DNA from: Ignavibacteria bacterium
GTDB lineage: Bacteria > Bacteroidota > Ignavibacteria > UBA10030
DNA length: 32,292 bases
Direction: 5' to 3'
Assembly: GCA_016873755.1 (NCBI GenBank)
Contig: VGWB01000018.1
Coordinates: forward strand, 1 to 32,292
The position numbers and the translations under genes were made by a program. Every line of letters starts with the position of its first letter. Position 1 is the first letter of the stretch. The notes under the pieces were generated by a model that made no database searches, was not told the DNA's origin, and saw nothing but the letters and a program-made list of their open reading frames with translations. This document shows positions 7,341 to 15,894 of this stretch, piece after piece.

Positions 7341-8389
7341 GCACGCGTGTAGATGAGATCGTGAGAAGCTCGCAAATGATTGGAATTCCAAAGTACATCG
7401 CCAAAGACTTCCAGAGCGATCAAGACGTCCGCTGGTGCCCGGGTTGCGGTGACTACTCCATCCTGGCCCAGACACAACGCGTCATGCCGGACCTAGCCAT
7501 TCCGAGGCATAAGATGGTCTTCATATCCGGGATCGGCTGTTCGAGCCGCTTCCCATACTACATGAACACCTACGGGCTGCACGGAATTCACGGGCGGGCG
7601 ACTGCGATTGCATCAGGCCTGAAGATCGCGCGGCCGGATCTGTCGGTTTGGGTCGTAACAGGCGACGGCGACGGCATAAGCATTGGCGGAAATCACTTCA
7701 TCCACCTGATGCGCCGAAACCTGGACATCAACGTCCTTCTCTTCAACAACCAGATCTACGGATTGACCAAGGGACAATATTCTCCGACTTCGGAGATGGG
7801 GAAGGTCACGAAGTCAACCCCGTATGGCTCGATTGACTACCCGTTCAATCCCGTTTCGCTGGCGCTGGGTTCGAGCGCGACATTCGTTGCCCGCTCACTT
7901 GACCGGGATCCAAAGCATCTTCAGGGTATCATCAAGCGGGCGGCAGAGCACAAGGGAACCTCCTTTGTCGAGATTTACCAGAACTGCAATGTCTTCAACG
8001 ATGGTGCGTTCTTCCAGTTCACGGAAAAAGAGACCAAAGATGACAGCGTCGTGTTCATTGAACATGGCAAGCCGCTTATCTTCGGAAAGGAGAAGGATAA
8101 GGGGATTCGTCTCCACGGCTTCAGCCCCGAAGTTGTCTCACTGAAGGATGGCAAGTACTCGGTCAGTGATCTTCTTGTCCATGACGAAAAGGACACAACC
8201 CTTTCCTTCATCCTCGCTGACATGACGTACAAGTCCCACCTGCCGAGGCCCGTCGGCATCTTTCTCGCGATCGACCGACCGGTGTATGAGGACGAAGTGG
8301 AGAAACAGATTGCTTTTGCCAAGGAGAAGAGGGGCGAGGGTGACATTGTGAGGCTCCTCAATTCGGGAGATACATGGATAGTGCAGTGA
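7337..8389 (+). CDS. korB: 2-oxoacid:ferredoxin oxidoreductase, beta subunit (TPP-binding)
   Basis: This subunit binds thiamine diphosphate and, with KorA, forms the oxoacid:ferredoxin oxidoreductase. Visible motifs are [11 protein letters not shown] at about residues 33-43, [13 protein letters not shown] near 59, [18 protein letters not shown] near 82, the TPP/Mg motif [16 protein letters not shown] near 105 and [16 protein letters not shown] near 136. Length is 350 residues, in the usual KorB range. No 4Fe-4S ferredoxin domain is present in either chain, and no gamma/delta genes lie nearby, as expected for the two-subunit type. It is followed 21 bp downstream by an intrinsic terminator, so korAB is a two-gene unit. 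Confidence 0.92.
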   Translation: MSTRVDEIVRSSQMIGIPKYIAKDFQSDQDVRWCPGCGDYSILAQTQRVMPDLAIPRHKMVFISGIGCSSRFPYYMNTYGLHGIHGRATAIASGLKIARPDLSVWVVTGDGDGISIGGNHFIHLMRRNLDINVLLFNNQIYGLTKGQYSPTSEMGKVTKSTPYGSIDYPFNPVSLALGSSATFVARSLDRDPKHLQGIIKRAAEHKGTSFVEIYQNCNVFNDGAFFQFTEKETKDDSVVFIEHGKPLIFGKEKDKGIRLHGFSPEVVSLKDGKYSVSDLLVHDEKDTTLSFILADMTYKSHLPRPVGIFLAIDRPVYEDEVEKQIAFAKEKRGEGDIVRLLNSGDTWIVQ

Positions 8390-8410
8390 TCATCTGAGCA
8401 CTGCAGACAG

Positions 8411-8444
8411 GGTGTGACTGCTTCAGACGGTCACACCTTTTTTG
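8411..8444 (+). terminator. Intrinsic terminator after korB
   Basis: The stem is GGTGTGAC (8411-8418) / GTCACACC (8430-8437), with an 11-nt loop and a following TTTTTTTG tract. It separates korAB from the nrnA-like gene. Confidence 0.85.
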
Positions 8445-8469
8445 TTCCCAGACATGTGGAGGACCAGCC

Positions 8470-9456
8470 ATGCAAAGTGAGTATGAAGCCTGTCGGAAGG
8501 TCATCGAGCAGAGTCAGCGATTCGTTCTCACAACGCACGCTAATCCAGACCCGGACGGCATTGGGAGTGAGCTCGCTCTGGCTCGTTTTCTTGTTTCGAA
8601 AGGTAAAGATGCTGTCATCCTGAACCATAGTGCGACCCCCTTCAACTGCGCTTTCCTTGATCCCGATAAGAAAGTCCTTCAGTTTGATCCTTCTCAGCAT
8701 GGCCCAATCGTTTCTCTTGCCGAGGCTATCTTCGTACTCGACGCCAACCATCCCGACCGCCTCGAAAGTCTTAAGCCATTTGTGCTTCGAAGTTCAGCCA
8801 CCAGAGTTTGCATCGATCACCATCCGGACAAAGCGGATTTCGCCGACCTCTATCTGATTGATGAGCAGTCAACGGCAACTGGTGAGATCCTCTATCATTT
8901 GATGAGATTTCTGGACAAGGAGGCGATGACGTCGGCAATTGCAGAGCCGCTGTACACTGCGATCATGACTGACACAGGGTCGTTTCGATTCCCAAAAACC
9001 GATGCCGAGGTCCATCGAATCATCGCCGATCTGATCGACCTCGGCGTCGACCCCGCATCCACTTACGAGCAGCTGTATGAACAAGGAAGCGCGAACCGCA
9101 TCCGGCTAGTTGGCCAGGTCCTGCGCACACTTCAGCTGGCCCACGATGGCCGCGTTGCCTACCTCACCGTAACGAAGCCGATGTTCGAGGCAACAGATAC
9201 GCAGGAGGAGGACACGGAGAACTTTGTGACGCAAACGCTTAGCATTCGCGGGGTTGAGATTGGTCTCATGTTCACTGAATTGCCTCAGGGGACAAAGGTC
9301 AGTTTCCGCTCGAAAGGTGAGGTCGCTGTAAACAAGCTTGCCCAGGAGTTCGGCGGCAACGGCCACAAGAACGCTGCGGGAGCCCGCCTCTATCACAGAT
9401 CACTCTCCGAAGTGATACCCTCAGTTGTGAGCCGAGCAGCACATTATCTCATTTGA
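8470..9456 (+). CDS. nrnA: DHH/DHHA1 phosphoesterase, NrnA-like oligoribonuclease/pAp phosphatase
   Basis: The family degrades nano-RNA oligonucleotides and dephosphorylates 3'-phosphoadenosine 5'-phosphate in the cytosol. The DHH domain shows THANPDPDGIGSELAL near residue 21, VLDANHPDRL near 95 and the signature CIDHHP at 114-119. The metal site Asp in IMTDTGSFRF also fits. The DHHA1 domain carries GGNGHKNAAGAR at about 295-306. The 328-residue length is typical. The ATG at 8470 is preceded by GGAGGACCAGCC. Its stop is 10 bp from the next gene, leucyl aminopeptidase, so they are probably cotranscribed. The exact substrate (nano-RNA, pAp or c-di-AMP-derived pApA) cannot be told from sequence. 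Confidence 0.88.
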   Translation: MQSEYEACRKVIEQSQRFVLTTHANPDPDGIGSELALARFLVSKGKDAVILNHSATPFNCAFLDPDKKVLQFDPSQHGPIVSLAEAIFVLDANHPDRLESLKPFVLRSSATRVCIDHHPDKADFADLYLIDEQSTATGEILYHLMRFLDKEAMTSAIAEPLYTAIMTDTGSFRFPKTDAEVHRIIADLIDLGVDPASTYEQLYEQGSANRIRLVGQVLRTLQLAHDGRVAYLTVTKPMFEATDTQEEDTENFVTQTLSIRGVEIGLMFTELPQGTKVSFRSKGEVAVNKLAQEFGGNGHKNAAGARLYHRSLSEVIPSVVSRAAHYLI

Positions 9457-9466
9457 CGGAGTAATC

Positions 9467-10948
9467 ATGAAGCTCTCGTTTCAGCAATTGAAAATCCAGC
9501 GCATCAAAGCCGATGTTCTTGCCGTCTTCGTACATCAGGACCCACGTCTCTTCAGACAGGAAATCGCTGACCTCAAGCGCAAGCTCGGTGCACACATTCC
9601 AGCAGCGGACAGCGGTGACTTCAATGGGAAAGAGGGGGAGTCTACGGTCGTCTACCTGCGAAGGAAAGCGGCTGCTCCACGTTTGCTCGTAGTCGGGCTG
9701 GGTGAGCGCCGGAAACTGAATCTTGAGAAATACCGTCGCGCCGCGGCATCAGCTGCCAAACGCGCACGATCCCTTAAAGCAAGAACCGTTGGCTTGCTCC
9801 TGCCGGCCATGGGTGGACGCGCCGCCAACATCATTACAGCCTTTGCTGAGGGCGCCCACCTGTCACTCTACCGCTTCGACAAGTATATCACGAAGAAAGA
9901 AGATCATACTCAGCCGATCGAGGAGATAATCTTCTACGTGGAACGCGCAGGCCTTGTGAGAACCGGGCTAAAGAGCGTCGGGACAGCCCAGATTGTAACG
10001 GAGGCGACGTGCCTCGCGCGCGATCTGGCGAATGCCCCGGGCAATGAGGTCTACCCCGAGTCTCTGGCGGAAGCTGCAAGGCATTCGGCCGAGCGTTGTG
10101 GCTATTCTGTCACGTTGCTCGATGAGCGTGAGCTGAAGGACCTCGGGATGGGAGGTGTTGTCGCGGTAAGCCAGGGCAGTGAACGTCCTCCCCGTTTCAT
10201 TATCCTCGAGTACGGTCAATCCTCCGAAAGGCCCGTCGTGCTCGTCGGCAAGGGTGTCACGTTCGATACCGGAGGTATCTCCATCAAGCCATCGGCAAAT
10301 ATGGCTGAGATGAGAATGGACATGTCCGGGGCAGCTGCGGTAATAGGAACCTTCGAGGCCGTCGCACGCTTGAAACTCCCGGTACACATCGTCGGTCTCA
10401 TTCCGGCGGTGGAAAACATGCCGAGCGGCCGTGCCATCCGACCGGGTGACATCCTCCGCCACTACAACGGTAAGACCTCCGAAGTCGATAACACCGACGC
10501 AGAAGGGAGACTCATTCTTGCCGATGCACTTGCGTATGCTGAGAAGTACAAACCTTCTGCGGTTATCGATCTTGCCACCCTGACAGGCGCCTGTGTCGTC
10601 GCACTCGGCCATTACGTGACTGGGATGATGGGAAATGACGAGCGACTGATGAAGAGCCTCAAGGATGCAGGGGAAGCAACGTACGAACGAGTGTGGCCTC
10701 TTCCGTTGTTCGAGGAATATGAGAAGCTCATCAAGAGCGATGTTGCGGATGTCAAGAACGTCGGTGGCCGATGGGCCGGAGCGATAACCGGCGCATGGTT
10801 TTTGAAGAAGTTCATCGGCAAGTACAGATGGGCACACCTGGATATCGCAGGGACCGCCATTCTTGAAGAACATCTTGACTACACACCGAAAGGCGGCTCG
10901 GGAGTCGGCGTCCGTCTGCTCACGGAATTCCTGAAACGCTGGAAGTAG
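9467..10948 (+). CDS. pepA: Leucyl aminopeptidase (M17 family)
   Basis: Cytosolic hexameric two-metal aminopeptidases of this family remove N-terminal residues from peptides. The C-terminal catalytic domain contains VGKGVTFDTGGISIKP near residue 258, MRMDMSGAAAVIG near 283 and the signature NTDAEGRLILADAL near 342. The Lys, Asp and Glu metal ligands and the bicarbonate-site Arg are in place. The N-terminal 170 residues form the variable domain. The full length of 493 residues is normal. The start ATG at 9467 follows a CGGAG ribosome-binding site directly behind the nrnA-like stop. Ordinary codon use and complete motifs suggest a functional housekeeping enzyme. Confidence 0.94.
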   Translation: MKLSFQQLKIQRIKADVLAVFVHQDPRLFRQEIADLKRKLGAHIPAADSGDFNGKEGESTVVYLRRKAAAPRLLVVGLGERRKLNLEKYRRAAASAAKRARSLKARTVGLLLPAMGGRAANIITAFAEGAHLSLYRFDKYITKKEDHTQPIEEIIFYVERAGLVRTGLKSVGTAQIVTEATCLARDLANAPGNEVYPESLAEAARHSAERCGYSVTLLDERELKDLGMGGVVAVSQGSERPPRFIILEYGQSSERPVVLVGKGVTFDTGGISIKPSANMAEMRMDMSGAAAVIGTFEAVARLKLPVHIVGLIPAVENMPSGRAIRPGDILRHYNGKTSEVDNTDAEGRLILADALAYAEKYKPSAVIDLATLTGACVVALGHYVTGMMGNDERLMKSLKDAGEATYERVWPLPLFEEYEKLIKSDVADVKNVGGRWAGAITGAWFLKKFIGKYRWAHLDIAGTAILEEHLDYTPKGGSGVGVRLLTEFLKRWK

Positions 10949-10960
10949 TCGTCTCATCCC

Positions 10961-11032
10961 ATGTTCGGATCCACGCGTGCTGCGGCGATTGCCCTTCTCT
11001 TCATTTCTTCGTACTTTTTCGCCTGCAATTAG
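10961..11032 (+). CDS. Possible 23-residue lipoprotein-signal-like peptide or remnant
   Basis: In the 99-bp gap after pepA an ATG opens a 23-codon frame. The product starts MFGSTRAAAIALLFISSYFF and ends ACN before a TAG. It looks like a lipoprotein signal sequence: one Arg, a 15-residue hydrophobic core and a lipobox-like FFAC. The mature part is missing. The frame is the same as that of the next gene, with only 15 nt between TAG and its ATG. No ribosome-binding site is evident. It may be a remnant, a leader peptide or chance. Confidence 0.25.
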   Translation: MFGSTRAAAIALLFISSYFFACN

Positions 11033-11047
11033 CCCCGGCACGTTCTC

Positions 11048-12613
11048 ATGCGACCACCCTACTTAACCATCGAACGAGGCTTGAAAGAGACGGTGCGCGG
11101 TGAATGCTTCTTCGATGCGGCGACCCGTGAAACATACAGCACAGCGTCCTGTTGGTACAAGATCCTTCCGGTGGCGGTGGTCTTTCCGCAAGACATCGAG
11201 GATGTGCAGAGCGTTGTGCGGTTCTGCTGCGAAAACGGCATTGCCGTTGTTCCGCGCGGAGGGGGAACAGGACTCGCGGGACAAGCTATCGGATTCGGTG
11301 TGATCGTGGACTTCACACGGCATATGAATCGCTTGCTGGAGGTACAGCGGGACACCGCAGTCGTGCAACCCGGTTTGCTCCTTGCAGACCTGAACGATCA
11401 GCTCCGGTCACGAGATCTGATGTTCCCCATTGATCCTGCAAGCAGCAAACAATGCACCATCGGCGGCATGATCGCCACCAATGCTGCTGGCGCGCACGGC
11501 GTGAAGTACGGGGCGATGAAAGACCACGTCGAATCGCTCTTGGTTGTGCTCGCAAATGGCGAGCTCGCAACGATCCGCCAACCCTTCTTGGAATCAGGGC
11601 TGGTGTACTCCAGGGCGTATCGCGACATCTACATCCGGCTGCGTTCCTTGCTCACCGCAAACCGCGATACGATTCTTCAGCGGTTTCCTCAAGTTCTCAA
11701 GAACTCCTCAGGTTACAACCTTTACGATGCGGTACGATCGAAAGATTTTGACCTGCGGAAGATAATAGTCGGCTCGGAGGGAACCCTCGCCGCTGTTGTC
11801 CAGGCAAGCCTTCATCTCACCAGGCCCCCGCCAATACGCCTCGGTGCAGCGGCCTATTTCACGGACTACAGGACAGCAGCGGAGGCCGTGCTCAGGAGCT
11901 CTGGGCTGAAACCCAGTGCCCTTGAGATCCTGGATAGCACGTATCTCGCGCTCGGCCAGGAATTGACGCCTGCGGCCGGTCATCTCCTCCACCCCGGCGC
12001 CCAAGCTATGCTCTACATCGAGTTTGATGGAGAATTGCAGCGGGAGGTCGAAGAGATGCTCATGACGTTCAAAGACGTCACCGCGCGGGCAGGATCGTCC
12101 GGCTTCCTGCAGTTCTCGACAGACACAGAGCGAAAAGAAGTCTGGCATCTGCGCGAAGCAGTGAGCGAACAGATCAACTGTGACAAGTGGAAGGGCAAAA
12201 CAAGCTTCATTGAAGATGTGGCCGTCCCTCTTGAATACCTAGCCGACTATATCGTAGGGTTGAGAGAGCTCCTTTCCCGTCACCAGATTCCGTTCTGCGT
12301 CTATGGTCATGCCGGTGGAGGGAACATCCACTGTGCAACGTTTGTTGATCTTACGAATCTTGAGCAATATCGGAAGATCGATTTGGTTGCCTCCGAAGTC
12401 GCTGACCTCGCGATTTCACTTGGAGGCACCCTCTCCGGCGAGCACGGCGACGGATTCGTGCGGACACCGTTCCTTGAACGATTGTACGGCCCCGAAATCT
12501 ACGGCCTCTTCAAGGAGGTCAAATACGCTTTTGACCCAACAGGAATATTGAACCCAGGAAAAATCATCGGTAGACAAAACACCTCAATACTCCATGACCT
12601 TTCGATCTCTTAG
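11048..12613 (+). CDS. FAD-linked oxidase, GlcD/D-lactate dehydrogenase-like
   Basis: This belongs to the VAO/PCMH flavoprotein family that oxidises 2-hydroxyacids such as glycolate or D-lactate. The FAD-binding half has VFPQDIEDVQSVVRFC near residue 45, PRGGGTGLAGQAIG near 70, the PIDPASSKQCTIGGMIATNA run near 128 and VGSEGTLA near 241. The C-terminal half has HLREAVSE near 363, YGHAGGGNIHC near 418, SLGGTLSGEHGDG near 457 and a final FDPTGILNPGKI. At 521 residues it ends here and lacks the C-terminal Fe-S/cysteine-rich domain found in longer relatives. No GlcE/GlcF genes are adjacent. No good ribosome-binding site precedes the ATG at 11048. The stop overlaps the next gene by 20 nt. The substrate is unknown. 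Confidence 0.85.
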   Translation: MRPPYLTIERGLKETVRGECFFDAATRETYSTASCWYKILPVAVVFPQDIEDVQSVVRFCCENGIAVVPRGGGTGLAGQAIGFGVIVDFTRHMNRLLEVQRDTAVVQPGLLLADLNDQLRSRDLMFPIDPASSKQCTIGGMIATNAAGAHGVKYGAMKDHVESLLVVLANGELATIRQPFLESGLVYSRAYRDIYIRLRSLLTANRDTILQRFPQVLKNSSGYNLYDAVRSKDFDLRKIIVGSEGTLAAVVQASLHLTRPPPIRLGAAAYFTDYRTAAEAVLRSSGLKPSALEILDSTYLALGQELTPAAGHLLHPGAQAMLYIEFDGELQREVEEMLMTFKDVTARAGSSGFLQFSTDTERKEVWHLREAVSEQINCDKWKGKTSFIEDVAVPLEYLADYIVGLRELLSRHQIPFCVYGHAGGGNIHCATFVDLTNLEQYRKIDLVASEVADLAISLGGTLSGEHGDGFVRTPFLERLYGPEIYGLFKEVKYAFDPTGILNPGKIIGRQNTSILHDLSIS

Positions 12614-13949
12614 CTTCATTGGCCTTGTCACCCTCGGTCTGTGTCACACGTCCCCGGCCCGGACAGACCAGGAGCAACGTCAGCCACGTATGCCTGCTCA
12701 GCCGGTTTGGCATGAAGTGATCACCCTCTTCGGAGAAGACACTACAAAGGCTGTCATCAACGTTCACTATCGGATCGGCGAGAGTTTTTTCATTTTCGTC
12801 CGGAATGAGAGAGGGCAGCAGCGGTCGGAATACGTCGCTCGCGGTGAACTCGTTGTCGAACTCCTGAATGAACAGAAGATATCTGCCGCCCGCGAAATTC
12901 GGCAGATCTCGATTGCGCGCACGTCAGCTATGAAAGAAGACGGTGCCGGACCGGATGTAGTGGGAGCGATCTCATTCACGGTCGCGCCCGGCACATATAC
13001 GGTCGTCTTTGGGGTTGATGACAAGGAATCTGGCCGATCGTTTTTGGACCGAGACAAACGCGTCACCGCCAGAACGCCGAACCTGAGACCGCTGGAGGTC
13101 TCCAGCCCCGTCATGCTTCAAACGATTCAGGAGAACTTGGCCAAACCACATGTCAATCCTGTCAATCGAGGGGGCGAGGTGGTTTTCGGGGGCCGAGGCG
13201 CGATCTTCTCACAGATTCTCCTGCCGGATAGCCTCACCGATTTCAAGGTTCGCTGGGCATTGAAGGGTCAACTCGATGGATTTGGGCCGCGGTCGCAAGA
13301 GTTCGGCGGGTCCGATTTCGTCATTCAGAACGGTCTGCCGACAGTGACGTCCAAGCACGGCAGTGTGCAATATGAAATGCTGCCTTCAGCGTCTCGGTGG
13401 GCAGCATGCATTGTCCCCCTCCCCTTTGAGCTTCTGGAGCCCGGATTGTTCGTGCTCGATGTCGAATACTTGGGCACTAATGTGAAGAATACCCAGACCC
13501 AGAGCTTTCGAGTGACATGGCCGGGAAAACCATTCTCGCTCGCCAACGTCGAGCTTGCGATCGACGCCCTGCGCCACATTGCATCGGAAGATGAGATCAA
13601 TGCTATGCAGGCGGGCTCCCTCATGCACCGGGCGGGAGTATTCCATGAGTTCTGGAAGGCGCGGGACCCCGATACCATGACCGCATACAATGAAGTCATG
13701 GCCGAGTATTACTACAGAGTGGATGAGGCACTTCGAAAATTCTCGACCGTTCGCGAGGGGGACGGATACAGGACTGATAGAGGTCGGATTTACATTCTGT
13801 ACGGTCCCTCACCGGCAATTGATCGCGTCCTGCGTCCCGGCAGCTCACCGATGGAGATCTGGACTTACGAGGCGCTGAAGAAGCGATTTGTCTTCATTGA
13901 CCCGAATAAGAACGGCATCTTCATCCTCAGCCAGGTCGAAAACTTGTGA
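12594..13949 (+). CDS. GWxTD domain-containing secreted protein
   Basis: The 451-residue product starts with a signal peptide (MTFRSLSFIGLVTLGLCHTS) and is otherwise largely beta-rich. It ends in the domain named for GWxTD, well known from Bacteroidota/Chlorobiota. Here the motif reads GYRTDRGRIYILYGP near residue 391, so the Trp is replaced by Tyr. It is followed by MEIWTYEALKKRFVFID and GIFIL. Function of the domain is unknown and it is presumed to act in the envelope. The gene starts inside the end of the FAD oxidase (20-nt overlap). Its TGA overlaps the pdxA start by 4 nt (GTGA), so it is embedded in an operon with the metabolic genes. Confidence 0.85.
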   Translation: MTFRSLSFIGLVTLGLCHTSPARTDQEQRQPRMPAQPVWHEVITLFGEDTTKAVINVHYRIGESFFIFVRNERGQQRSEYVARGELVVELLNEQKISAAREIRQISIARTSAMKEDGAGPDVVGAISFTVAPGTYTVVFGVDDKESGRSFLDRDKRVTARTPNLRPLEVSSPVMLQTIQENLAKPHVNPVNRGGEVVFGGRGAIFSQILLPDSLTDFKVRWALKGQLDGFGPRSQEFGGSDFVIQNGLPTVTSKHGSVQYEMLPSASRWAACIVPLPFELLEPGLFVLDVEYLGTNVKNTQTQSFRVTWPGKPFSLANVELAIDALRHIASEDEINAMQAGSLMHRAGVFHEFWKARDPDTMTAYNEVMAEYYYRVDEALRKFSTVREGDGYRTDRGRIYILYGPSPAIDRVLRPGSSPMEIWTYEALKKRFVFIDPNKNGIFILSQVENL

Positions 13950-14947
13950 AACCGACCATCGCTATCACAATCGGGGATTTCAACGGCATTGGACCAGAAG
14001 TCGCCCTGAAAGCCGCTGTGCTCCCGTCAGTTCGGAAGATGTGCGTGCCGCTCCTTGTCGGCCCTCTCAACGTGTTCGAACATGTCCGGAGCACGCTCAA
14101 GATAAGACTGAAACTGCAAAAGGCCGTTCTTCCGTGGAAAGATCCTTCCACGATCCCCGTTCTTGACGTCGGCGATGGCCTGTGGTCCGATATTCAATAT
14201 GGAGCGGTCACAAAAGCGGCTGGAAGGACTGCCGGCATTGCGATCGAAAAAGCTGTCGAGATGTGCACCGGCCGAAAGGCTGATGCCATGGTAACCGCAC
14301 CGGTTTCGAAGGAAGCACTGCACCTGGCGGGATACAACTTTCCAGGCCAGACCGAGATGATCGCCATGATCAGCCGCTCGCAGAGGGTGGCGATGATGTT
14401 GATTTCGAAAGGCTTACGCGTCGGGCTCATCACCATCCATACGCCTCTTCAACTCGTGGCCGGGCATATCACAAAGGAAAAGATTGTCGAAAAGCTTATG
14501 ATCTTCGACGACTCCTTGAAGCGGAATTTCAAAATCAAGGCTCCTCGCATTGCAGTTTTGGCGCTCAATCCACACGCTGGTGAACAAGGCTGGATAGGGA
14601 GAGAAGAACAGGAGACCATCGCCCCAGCCATCGGCCGAGCACGAAGTGAATCTATGAACATCGATGGTCCTTTTGCGGCTGACGGGTTTTTCGGAGCAGG
14701 GACGTACAAATCCTATGACGCGGTCGTTGCCATGTATCACGACCAAGGCCTGATCCCCATCAAGATGAGCTCGTTCAAGGAAGCTGTGAACTTCTCGGCA
14801 GGTCTCTCAATCATTCGCACATCGCCCGGCCACGGGACCGCCTATGACATCGCCGGACGGGGAAAAGCCAGCGTCTCCAGTATGGTCGAAGCAATCACCC
14901 TTGCAGTCCAGTTTGTGAAAAACGCGTGGTCGAGCTCAACGATATAA
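13946..14947 (+). CDS. pdxA: 4-hydroxythreonine-4-phosphate dehydrogenase
   Basis: PdxA oxidises 4-phosphohydroxy-L-threonine with NAD in the DXP-dependent route to pyridoxal 5'-phosphate. The sequence begins KPTIAITIGDFNGIGPEVAL, where the usual GDPxGIGPE has Phe for Pro. It contains AMVTAPVSKEAL, the metal-ligand His regions ITIHTPLQLV, LNPHAGEQGWIGREE and VAMYHDQGLIPIK, and the C-terminal RTSPGHGTAYDIAGRGKA. Length is 333 residues, as expected. It starts at GTG 13946, which overlaps the GWxTD gene stop. It also overlaps ftsE by 22 nt, so the last three genes of this operon are tightly coupled. Confidence 0.95.
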   Translation: MKPTIAITIGDFNGIGPEVALKAAVLPSVRKMCVPLLVGPLNVFEHVRSTLKIRLKLQKAVLPWKDPSTIPVLDVGDGLWSDIQYGAVTKAAGRTAGIAIEKAVEMCTGRKADAMVTAPVSKEALHLAGYNFPGQTEMIAMISRSQRVAMMLISKGLRVGLITIHTPLQLVAGHITKEKIVEKLMIFDDSLKRNFKIKAPRIAVLALNPHAGEQGWIGREEQETIAPAIGRARSESMNIDGPFAADGFFGAGTYKSYDAVVAMYHDQGLIPIKMSSFKEAVNFSAGLSIIRTSPGHGTAYDIAGRGKASVSSMVEAITLAVQFVKNAWSSSTI

Positions 14948-15594
14948 GGGTCTCGTTTGACGGACAACCCGTCCTCAACGGCGTGAACTTCTCGATGAGG
15001 GCTGGCGAGTTTGTATACCTGGTTGGGCCAACCGGAGCCGGGAAGAGCTCCTTGCTTCGGCTTCTCTACATGGATCTGAAGCCGGAAGCAGGGACCGTTC
15101 ACGTTTCCGGCTATGATGGTGCAACGACGAGAGAACGGGACATCCCCCACCTGCGCAGAAAAATCGGCATCGTATTCCAGGATTTCAAGCTGCTCGACGA
15201 TCGAGACGTCTACGAAAATGTCGCGTTCGCCCTCTACGTTACAAACACCAGACGAAGCGAGATCAAGAAGCGCATCCTGCATGCGCTGGCCGACGTTGGC
15301 TTGAGCCACAAGCGGAACCAGATGCCGCAGGAGCTCTCCGGAGGCGAACAACAGCGTGTCGTCATCGCACGGGCGATCGTTAATGCCCCTTCCCTCCTGC
15401 TGGCCGACGAGCCCACGGGCAACCTTGATCCAAGCGCCTCCGCGGAGATTATGGAACTGCTGAGAAAAATCAACACGCGGGGGACGGCCGTTTTGATGGC
15501 AACCCACAATTATGAGCTTGTCAGGCGCTATCCGGCGAGAATCGTTCAGTTGAAGGACGGTAAGCTGTTCGAAGTCGAGCTTCGCGAGAGATGA
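14926..15594 (+). CDS. ftsE: Cell-division ABC transporter ATP-binding protein FtsE
   Basis: FtsE is the ATPase of the FtsEX complex, which controls peptidoglycan hydrolases at the division site. The 222-residue chain shows a Walker [10 protein letters not shown] near residue 35, [18 protein letters not shown] at the Q-loop, the signature [15 protein letters not shown] near 137, Walker [13 protein letters not shown] near 158 and the switch His in MATHNYE. The VFQDFKLL stretch and absence of extra domains favour FtsE over LolD-like ATPases. It starts at GTG 14926 inside the end of pdxA. FtsX is not adjacent: the gene is followed by the convergent minus-strand operon, so the permease must be elsewhere or absent. 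Confidence 0.85.
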   Translation: MVELNDIRVSFDGQPVLNGVNFSMRAGEFVYLVGPTGAGKSSLLRLLYMDLKPEAGTVHVSGYDGATTRERDIPHLRRKIGIVFQDFKLLDDRDVYENVAFALYVTNTRRSEIKKRILHALADVGLSHKRNQMPQELSGGEQQRVVIARAIVNAPSLLLADEPTGNLDPSASAEIMELLRKINTRGTAVLMATHNYELVRRYPARIVQLKDGKLFEVELRER

Positions 15595-15624
15595 AAAAGC
15601 GCCGGTTCGTCCCAGCCGGCGCTT
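15594..15624 (-). terminator. Intrinsic terminator at convergent junction
   Basis: The stem is AAGCGCCGG (15597-15605) / CCGGCGCTT (15616-15624) with a 10-nt loop. Read on the minus strand it is followed by a TTTTTC run, so it mainly serves the mrp/NifU-C operon. The plus-strand side, which would serve ftsE, has only CTTCC after the stem. Confidence 0.75.
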
Positions 15625-15652
15625 CCGGTATCCTCAAACCCGCACGCAATCC

Positions 15653-15883
15653 TTACCGAATCTGCTCCACCCTCTTCACCTCTTCGTGCGCGAGCATCAA
15701 CGCCCGTTCGATCCCTGCGCGCAAGGTCATCGTGGACATGGGGCATGATAGGCAGGACCCCGTGAGTCTCACTTCCACAATCCCATCGTCCGTCACGCGT
15801 ACTAACTCAACGTCCCCACCGTCTTCGACCAGATAAGGACGGATCTTCGTCAGGCTCTCCTCGATGCTTTCGCGACTGATCAT
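15653..15883 (-). CDS. NifU C-terminal domain Fe-S scaffold/carrier protein
   Basis: Small proteins with this domain carry Fe-S clusters and pass them to target proteins. The 76-residue product reads ISRESIEESLTKIRPYLVE, then DGGDVELVRV, and contains the cluster-binding Cys pair in TGSCLSCPMSTMTLRAGIE. I chose the ATG at 15883, which has GTGAGG about 9 nt upstream. A GTG at 15898 is an alternative: it overlaps the mrp stop as GTGA and adds five residues. It follows mrp directly on the minus strand, and both belong to Fe-S cluster assembly. A terminator lies 30 bp after the stop. Confidence 0.9.
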   Translation of the reverse strand: MISRESIEESLTKIRPYLVEDGGDVELVRVTDDGIVEVRLTGSCLSCPMSTMTLRAGIERALMLAHEEVKRVEQIR

Positions 15884-15894
15884 CCGTGAAGACC

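Noticed and set aside
10961-12613. Amber readthrough joining the lipoprotein-like leader to the flavin oxidase
   Set aside because: No evidence of stop-codon recoding; the oxidase has a plausible ATG and these oxidases are normally cytosolic or peripheral.
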